Part shown: positions 59,580 to 64,000 of the stretch, in pieces | Numbering within the stretch: the stretch's first letter is position 1 | Layout: the number at the start of each line of letters is the position of its first letter | Origin: Gordonia sp. ABSL11-1 | Lineage (GTDB): Bacteria > Actinomycetota > Actinomycetes > Mycobacteriales > Mycobacteriaceae | Assembly: GCF_030315685.1 (NCBI RefSeq) | Contig: NZ_JASXSI010000008.1 | Span: 153,774 to 217,773 of the forward strand | Length of the DNA stretch: 64,000 bases | Reading direction: 5' to 3' | Made by a program: the position numbers and the translations under genes | The notes under the pieces: generated by a model | The model's database searches: none | The model's input: only the letters and a program-made list of their open reading frames with translations | Told to the model about the DNA's origin: nothing

Positions 59580-60510
59580 ATGCGAGCAATCACGGATGAC
59601 CGCTTCGGCGGCTCCTAAGTCCTGGCGCTCACCGATCTCCCGACGCCCAGGGTCGGACCCGATTCCGTGCTGGTGCGAGTCCGCGCCTCGAGCGTCAACC
59701 CAGTTGACTGGAAGGTCCGCGAGGGATACCTCGCGGAGGTCATGGACACGGTGTTTCCGGTCATTCCCGGCTGGGATGTTGCTGGTGTGGTCGAGCAGGC
59801 AGGCCTGGACACACCCGAATTCCAGGTCGGCGACGAAGTTTTCAGCTACGTGCGAAAGGACGTCGTTGGCGGGGAAGTGGCGGGCGGGACGCTCGCCGAG
59901 TACGTCGCCGCCCCAGTGCGTACCCTCGCGCACAAACCAACCGCGTGGTCGTTCTACGAGGCAGCCGCGGTACCGCTTGCCGGTCTCACGGCATACCAGA
60001 CGATTCGTCGGGCAGGCGTGCAATCAGGCCACACGGTGTTGGTTCATGCCGCAGCGGGTGGCGTCGGATCCTTCGCGGTGCAGATCGCACGATCGTTGGG
60101 AGCCCAGGTGATCGGCACGGCATCAGAAGCCAACCACGACTACCTGCGAGGGCTGGGAGCCGAACCGGTGACCTACGGCGAAGGCTTGACCGATCGCGTG
60201 CGCGCGATCGAGCCGAAGGGTGTGGACGTCGTCCTCGACTACGTGGGTGGTGACGCCCTCGACTCGGTGCCGGACATCCTCCGCGACGAAGGAACGGTCG
60301 CGTCGATCACCGACGCTCGTGCACGCGACGAGTTCGGCGGCCAGTACGTCTGGGTGCGTCCCGATTCTGCGGATCTCGCCGAGCTCGCCCGGCTCGGTGA
60401 CGCGGGCGATCTGACGCCGGAGATCGCCGAGGTGTTCGAGCGATGCCGCTGATGCGCACGAGCGCAGTCAATCCGGGCATGTGCGAGGCAAAGTCGTCGT
60501 TCGGGTCTGA
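59580..60510 (+). pseudogene. Broken zinc-independent quinone oxidoreductase (MDR family)
   Basis: From ATG 59580 the frame reads as an MDR-type quinone oxidoreductase (MRAITDDRFGGS), then TAA at 59616-59618 where a Glu is expected (GGS-E-VLALTDLP). In the same frame it continues normally: VRASSVNPVDWKVREGYL, VFPVIPGWDVAGVV and the NADP loop VHAAAGGVGSFAVQIA. Near 60441 the frame breaks. A -2 or +1 shift is needed to read AADAHERSQSGHVRGKVVVRV and the stop at 60508-60510. An internal ORF from 59667 lacks the first strands. Two independent lesions make a working enzyme unlikely. Confidence 0.85.
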
Positions 60511-60522
60511 CGATCGAACCGC

Positions 60523-60548
60523 CCGTGTGCGGCCGCGGCCGCACACGG
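60523..60548. terminator. Perfect 26-bp palindrome between convergent genes
   Basis: ccgtgtgcggcc, gc, ggccgcacacgg is a perfect palindrome between the end of the broken oxidoreductase and selO. It has no T-run on the + strand and may be a bidirectional terminator. Confidence 0.55.
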
Positions 60549-60570
60549 TTGCCTCGCTGAGCTCAAGCGG

Positions 60571-62073
60571 TCATGTTCCGCAGAAGGTGTGGAAGGCGTC
60601 AGTGAACGATGGTGGCGCCGCCGCTGCGAGGTCTTCCCACTCGCCGCGGTACTCGAATGGGTGAGTCACCGCCGCCAAGAGTCTCTCGAACGTTGCGAAG
60701 TCTCCGTGCGTGGCCGCGCGGAGCGCAGCATCGAGCTGGTGGTTGCGAGGAATGTAGAGCGGGTTGATGCGGTCCATCGCGTCGGCGGTCTGGCCCCGGT
60801 CGCGACCGAGGACATCGAGCGCGGTGTGCCACCGATGAAGCCAGGGGTCGCTGTGCTCACTCGGTATCAGCGTCGCCAACGATGCATGGTCACCGCGTAA
60901 GTCGTTGGCGAGCGCACGGAACGTGCCGGTCCAATCGGCACGGTGATCGCTCATCAAGGCCAGCAGATCGTCGATCAGGTCGCTCGCACCGACGTCGCCG
61001 GCCAGTCCGATCTTCGCAAGCATGCCTTCGACCAGGTATCGGTTGTACCGATCGTCGAAAGTGCCGAGGACCGCGGTCGCGGCGCCGATCGCCTCGTCCG
61101 GTTCTGCGGCCATGAGGGTCAGCAGCGTCTCGGCGAAGCGAGCGAGATTCCATTTCAGGGCGGCAGGCTGATTGCCGAAGGCGTAGCGGCCGCCGTGATC
61201 GATCGAACTGAACACCGCCGAGAGGTCGAAGGCGTCGATGAAGGCGCACGGGCCGTAGTCGATGGTCTCACCCGAGATCGTGGTGTTGTCGGTGTTCATG
61301 ACGCCGTGGACGAAGCCGACCAGCATCCACTTCGCGACCAGCGCGGCCTGACAATCGAGCACCGCCTCCAGGAACGCCAGGTACCGATTGTCATCTTCGG
61401 GTAGGTCGACGAGCTCGGGATAGTGGCGGGCGATCGCATAGTCGGCAAGTGGCTGAACCAGCTCGGGCCGGCGGGCCGCGTACTCGAAGGTCCCGACGCG
61501 CAGGTGGCCGGCCGCCACCCGGGTGAGCACCGCGCCGGGTTCGGTCCCCGTGCGGTGGACATCGCGTCCGGTGGCGACGACTGCCAGAGAGCGCGTCGTA
61601 GGAACACCGAGCGCGTACATGGCCTCACTCACCAGGTACTCCCGCAGCATCGGAGCAACCACGGCGAAGCCATCCCCGCCTCGGGAGAACGGCGTCGGCC
61701 CGGAGCCCTTGAGCTGCAGGTCGACTCGGTGGCCATCGACGTCGATGAGTTCACCGAGCAACAGGGCCCGCCCGTCGCCGAGCGTAGGCGCGTAACCACC
61801 GAACTGATGTCCGGCGTATGCGGTGGCAACCGGTGTCGCGTCGGCAGGCGCCGCCGCACCGGACAGGATCGCCACGCCGTCGGCGGATCGCAGGGCCGCC
61901 ACATCCAGACCCAACGCGGCCGCGAGTTCCTCATTGACGACAAGGAGCGTCGGCTCCGGCGCGTCGGCGCCGCGCCAGGGCACGCTCAACGGAGGCAACC
62001 GATCGGCAAAAGTGCATTCGAGGCCGACGATCGCCGAGCTTGTGCGGGTGGGGGAGTCGGATGGTGCTGGCAC
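60571..62073 (-). CDS. selO: Protein adenylyltransferase SelO
   Basis: This 500-residue pseudokinase-like SelO has the conserved segments AYAGHQFGGYAPTLGDGRA, LKGSGPTPFSRGGDG, REYLVSEAMYALGVPTTRSL and VMNTDNTTISGETIDYGPC, all with the catalytic residues of the AMPylator family. The C-terminal Sec found in eukaryotes is replaced by FHTFCGT with a Cys. It transfers AMP to protein Ser/Thr/Tyr. GTG 62073 was chosen: TACGCT lies six bases before it, giving a leaderless transcript. It is divergent from mntA. Confidence 0.92.
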   Translation of the reverse strand: MPAPSDSPTRTSSAIVGLECTFADRLPPLSVPWRGADAPEPTLLVVNEELAAALGLDVAALRSADGVAILSGAAAPADATPVATAYAGHQFGGYAPTLGDGRALLLGELIDVDGHRVDLQLKGSGPTPFSRGGDGFAVVAPMLREYLVSEAMYALGVPTTRSLAVVATGRDVHRTGTEPGAVLTRVAAGHLRVGTFEYAARRPELVQPLADYAIARHYPELVDLPEDDNRYLAFLEAVLDCQAALVAKWMLVGFVHGVMNTDNTTISGETIDYGPCAFIDAFDLSAVFSSIDHGGRYAFGNQPAALKWNLARFAETLLTLMAAEPDEAIGAATAVLGTFDDRYNRYLVEGMLAKIGLAGDVGASDLIDDLLALMSDHRADWTGTFRALANDLRGDHASLATLIPSEHSDPWLHRWHTALDVLGRDRGQTADAMDRINPLYIPRNHQLDAALRAATHGDFATFERLLAAVTHPFEYRGEWEDLAAAAPPSFTDAFHTFCGT

Positions 62074-62134
62074 AGTTCGAGCGTAGCCCCGCGCAGGGAG
62101 GGCATGACATTTGTTCGAAAGCCGGCACGTTCGA

Positions 62135-62150
62135 AGGTCAGTCATGACCT
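62135..62150. promoter_or_regulatory. Palindrome in the selO-mntA intergenic region
   Basis: aggtca (62135-62140) and tgacct (62145-62150) form a perfect six-base inverted repeat with spacer gtca. Two copies of gttcgaa also lie at about 62113 and 62129. No regulator can be named. Confidence 0.4.
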
Positions 62151-62156
62151 GGACCA

Positions 62157-62178
62157 GATATACCAACAGTGGTATATC
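62157..62178 (+). promoter_or_regulatory. MntA operator: perfect 9-bp inverted repeat over the -10 box
   Basis: gatatacca (62157-62165), spacer acag, tggtatatc (62170-62178): exact reverse complements. The right arm contains TATATC (62173-62178), a -10-like box eight bases before ATG 62187, so the transcript may be leaderless. The N-terminal HTH of MntA is the obvious binder, as for autoregulated toxin-antitoxin operons. Confidence 0.6.
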
Positions 62179-62186
62179 CTCGTGCT

Positions 62187-62642
62187 ATGGACGCCGCAGA
62201 GCTCAGTAGACGACGTCAGCGCGCCGGGATGACGCAGTCCCAACTGGCTGATGCGTGCGGGATGGCACAGCCCCACATCTCCGCCTACGAGAGCGGCAGG
62301 CGGACGATCACCCCAGAGGTCGCCACTCGCGTAGAGGCAGCCACCAAGCAACGTCCATCGATTCAGCTCAACCGATACCGCAAAGAGATCCGTGAGCTGG
62401 TCACCGGCCACCGAGGCTCCAATATCCGGGTGTTCGGTAGCGCCGCGAAGGGTATCGACACCGTGGACAGTGACCTCGATCTACTCGTCACCTTCCTCCC
62501 AGACACGCACCTGGGTGAGGTCGGCGTCTTGATGTCTGAGCTGCGCGACCTGCTCGGCGTCGAAGTCGATGTGGTCAGCGAAGGAGCGCTCGTCGGTGAT
62601 CGCTTTTCTCGGCGCGTACTCAAGGACGCGGTACCTCTGTGA
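62187..62642 (+). CDS. mntA: MntA-like antitoxin: HTH fused to a minimal nucleotidyltransferase
   Basis: This 151-residue two-domain protein has an XRE-type HTH at residues 5-55 (RRRQRAGMTQSQLADACGMAQPHISAYESG) and an MNT domain at 70-150. The MNT motif GSX10DXD is complete (Gly84-Ser85, Asp96, Asp98), with a third acid near residue 128 in VEVDVV. Known: MntA neutralises HepT by adding AMP to a Tyr of the toxin. Most characterised MntA proteins lack an HTH; here the antitoxin can also act as the repressor. ATG 62187 follows a perfect palindrome. Its stop overlaps the hepT start (GTGA). Confidence 0.88.
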   Translation: MDAAELSRRRQRAGMTQSQLADACGMAQPHISAYESGRRTITPEVATRVEAATKQRPSIQLNRYRKEIRELVTGHRGSNIRVFGSAAKGIDTVDSDLDLLVTFLPDTHLGEVGVLMSELRDLLGVEVDVVSEGALVGDRFSRRVLKDAVPL

Positions 62643-63022
62643 CACCCGACAGCGTGGGTGATCCGATTCGCGAGCGGTATGGGGATCGGGTTGTCGACCG
62701 CCTCCACGACCTCATCGAATATTGCTGCGAAGCCCGGGATTTGGTCGAGGACGGAAAAACAGTCCTCCTGACGCAGTGGCGCCAGCAACGAGCTGCCGAA
62801 GCCGTCGTGGGGCGTATCGGTGAGGCGGCCAGTCATCTACCCGCGGAGTTCAGACACGCCTACGCGGGACAGCCTTGGGATCTGATCATCGGAATACGAA
62901 TTGTCGTCGACCACCGGTACCGGCGCCTTGACTACAACCAGGTCTGGACAGCATTGGAAGCAGCCGACGCTCTGCGTCGGTACATCGAAGACGACGTCTT
63001 CGGCGGCTCTCGCCAGATCTAG
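62639..63022 (+). CDS. hepT: HepT-like HEPN toxin (DUF86)
   Basis: This 127-residue helical HEPN protein has the RX4HXY motif exactly (RIVVDHRY, Arg87, His92, Tyr94). Tyr94 matches the residue AMPylated by MntA in the Shewanella pair. The RNase active site is therefore complete. The start GTG 62639 overlaps the mntA stop by four bases, so toxin follows antitoxin and translation is coupled. Known: HepT cleaves RNA or tRNA when free of MntA. This is a likely intact toxin-antitoxin module. Confidence 0.88.
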   Translation: MTPDSVGDPIRERYGDRVVDRLHDLIEYCCEARDLVEDGKTVLLTQWRQQRAAEAVVGRIGEAASHLPAEFRHAYAGQPWDLIIGIRIVVDHRYRRLDYNQVWTALEAADALRRYIEDDVFGGSRQI

Positions 63023-63030
63023 GACGTGCC

Positions 63031-63936
63031 TCAGGCAGCGTCCAGCGTGGCGATCGATCCGCCGACTCGACGAAGACTCTTGTGCTGCAGCGCGTTTCCG
63101 ATTCTCGCCAGCAGCTCGACACAGGGCCAGAGCGCTTCGTGTACATCGACACCTCGGACTGTGGTGACGTCGAAACAGGTCACCTCGGTGAGCGTAGACG
63201 TCCGCCATCCGTCGCCGCGCAGCCACTGCAGATCACGACTTCGCGTCAGCGGAGCCAGCATCAGTCTGCGAGGCAGGCCCTCCGTGAGAGCACTGGACGC
63301 ACTACCGTGCCCCGCCGTCTTCGTCCACCAGAGCACGCCGTCGACGTCGACCTCAGGCATGGTCTGCCCGCCTGGAAGGCTCTCGCGAGCGCGCACGGGC
63401 GATTTGCTGAAGACGAATAGTCCGGACGCGCCTATCCCCGTGAGGCTTCGCGCGTCGCCTGCCGGGACGTCGATCGATGCGAGCGCATCGTTGACCGCCT
63501 CCGGGACCCACACCGGAGTCAGGTTGTGCAGCACCTCAACAGCCGTCGCCGAGTGCATCACGTTCCCGCAGAGCATGCGGTGGAGGGAGGAATTGTCGAG
63601 CTTCTGTGTGACCACCGCGTCAAAATCGGCATCACCTGGACCGCGGCCGTCGGCGGCGAGTGCATCCAACTCGGTGTCGTACTCGGCGTCGCGCGCACCG
63701 ACCATGTCCACGTATGCGACCCACTCGACCGACAGATCGCGATAAGCCTGGGTCAGCTCGCGATGTATTCGGGGCAGACCACCGGACAACCAAGGACGTG
63801 CGCGATCAACTTTGCGCGTGCCTTGTGTGCGACCTCGCCGGCCCGATCTCGATGAGTGGTTTTGCCTCGACATGTCGCCAACGATAGGGGAATCGGGCAT
63901 CAGGACCTGGTACGCATCCACAGGCCAGTCACCCAT
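63031..63936 (-). CDS. Hypothetical protein downstream of MntA-HepT
   Basis: This 301-residue protein converges on hepT (8 bases between the two stops). I recognise no family. The central region has HRMLCGNVMHSATAVEVLHNL and VLWWTKTAGHGSASSAL. No signal peptide or membrane segment is evident. The N-terminal 45 residues are basic and low in order; ATG 63936 is used, but a start at 63900 or 63873 is equally possible. It might belong to an integrated accessory element together with mntA-hepT. Confidence 0.5.
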   Translation of the reverse strand: MGDWPVDAYQVLMPDSPIVGDMSRQNHSSRSGRRGRTQGTRKVDRARPWLSGGLPRIHRELTQAYRDLSVEWVAYVDMVGARDAEYDTELDALAADGRGPGDADFDAVVTQKLDNSSLHRMLCGNVMHSATAVEVLHNLTPVWVPEAVNDALASIDVPAGDARSLTGIGASGLFVFSKSPVRARESLPGGQTMPEVDVDGVLWWTKTAGHGSASSALTEGLPRRLMLAPLTRSRDLQWLRGDGWRTSTLTEVTCFDVTTVRGVDVHEALWPCVELLARIGNALQHKSLRRVGGSIATLDAA

Positions 63937-64000
63937 CCACAGCAGTAGTGTTCGGGAGTGAATCCATGCCGCCGTCTGGTAGTGAATGAGAATTTGCGGC

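Overview
The window is chromosomal DNA from a high-GC actinobacterium. Gene content points to the Mycobacteriales, most like Gordonia or a close relative. The pointers are a FadD5-like acyl-CoA ligase, a monomeric NADP isocitrate dehydrogenase, three luciferase-like (LLM, probably F420-dependent) oxidoreductases, a mycothiol-isomerase-like DinB protein, a GAF-ANTAR regulator, TANNNT -10 boxes placed for leaderless mRNAs, and many SRPBCC, VOC and FAD enzymes. The genus is inferred; no rRNA or tRNA gene was seen.

Layout. 1-7 kb: the 3' part of a UvrA-like ABC protein, a P450, a decayed stretch with a LysR remnant and two small tandem duplications, then a phosphotransferase/acyl-CoA dehydrogenase pair that looks like a split ACAD10/11. 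7-15.3 kb: a universal stress protein divergent from a NarL-type two-component pair, a MaoC-like hot-dog pair, then a minus-strand run with an HSL esterase, an amino-acid-oxidase-like flavoprotein and an FeS-type (6-4) photolyase. 15.4-24.6 kb: a GlgC-like nucleotidyltransferase, a CHAD protein and a jetA-jetB-jetC (MksF/E/B, Wadjet-type) SMC operon with no jetD next to it. 24.5-34.5 kb: cell-envelope and housekeeping genes (M15 peptidase, two glycosyltransferases, Icd, Mop, SGNH esterase, SDR, DUF1540 protein, PhoD phosphatase). 34.6-43.8 kb: ThiD-like kinase, ABM and VOC proteins, two ArsR circuits, GAF-ANTAR, FadD5, a flavin monooxygenase. 43.9-50 kb: an esterase/aldehyde-dehydrogenase deletion scar, then a minus-strand run of LLM enzymes, a VanX-like dipeptidase, an enoyl-CoA hydratase and an amine oxidase divergent from a TetR regulator. 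50.6-64 kb: Amt, an ABC-F ATPase, a GGDEF/ferritin-like pair, an SRPBCC protein with a textbook terminator, uncharacterised small genes, a ferredoxin-reductase-like flavoprotein, a broken quinone oxidoreductase, SelO, an MntA-HepT toxin-antitoxin pair and an unknown gene.

Themes. Two loci act in defence or self/non-self interaction: JetABC, and MntA-HepT, whose antitoxin is preceded by a perfect palindrome. Several regulators show their operators directly, above all the ArsR gene at 42002, where a perfect 12-bp inverted repeat spans both promoter boxes of a leaderless transcript. Gene decay is visible in four places: a LysR fragment, an ArsR frameshift that fuses it to its VOC partner, the esterase/ALDH junction, and the quinone oxidoreductase with a nonsense codon and a frameshift.
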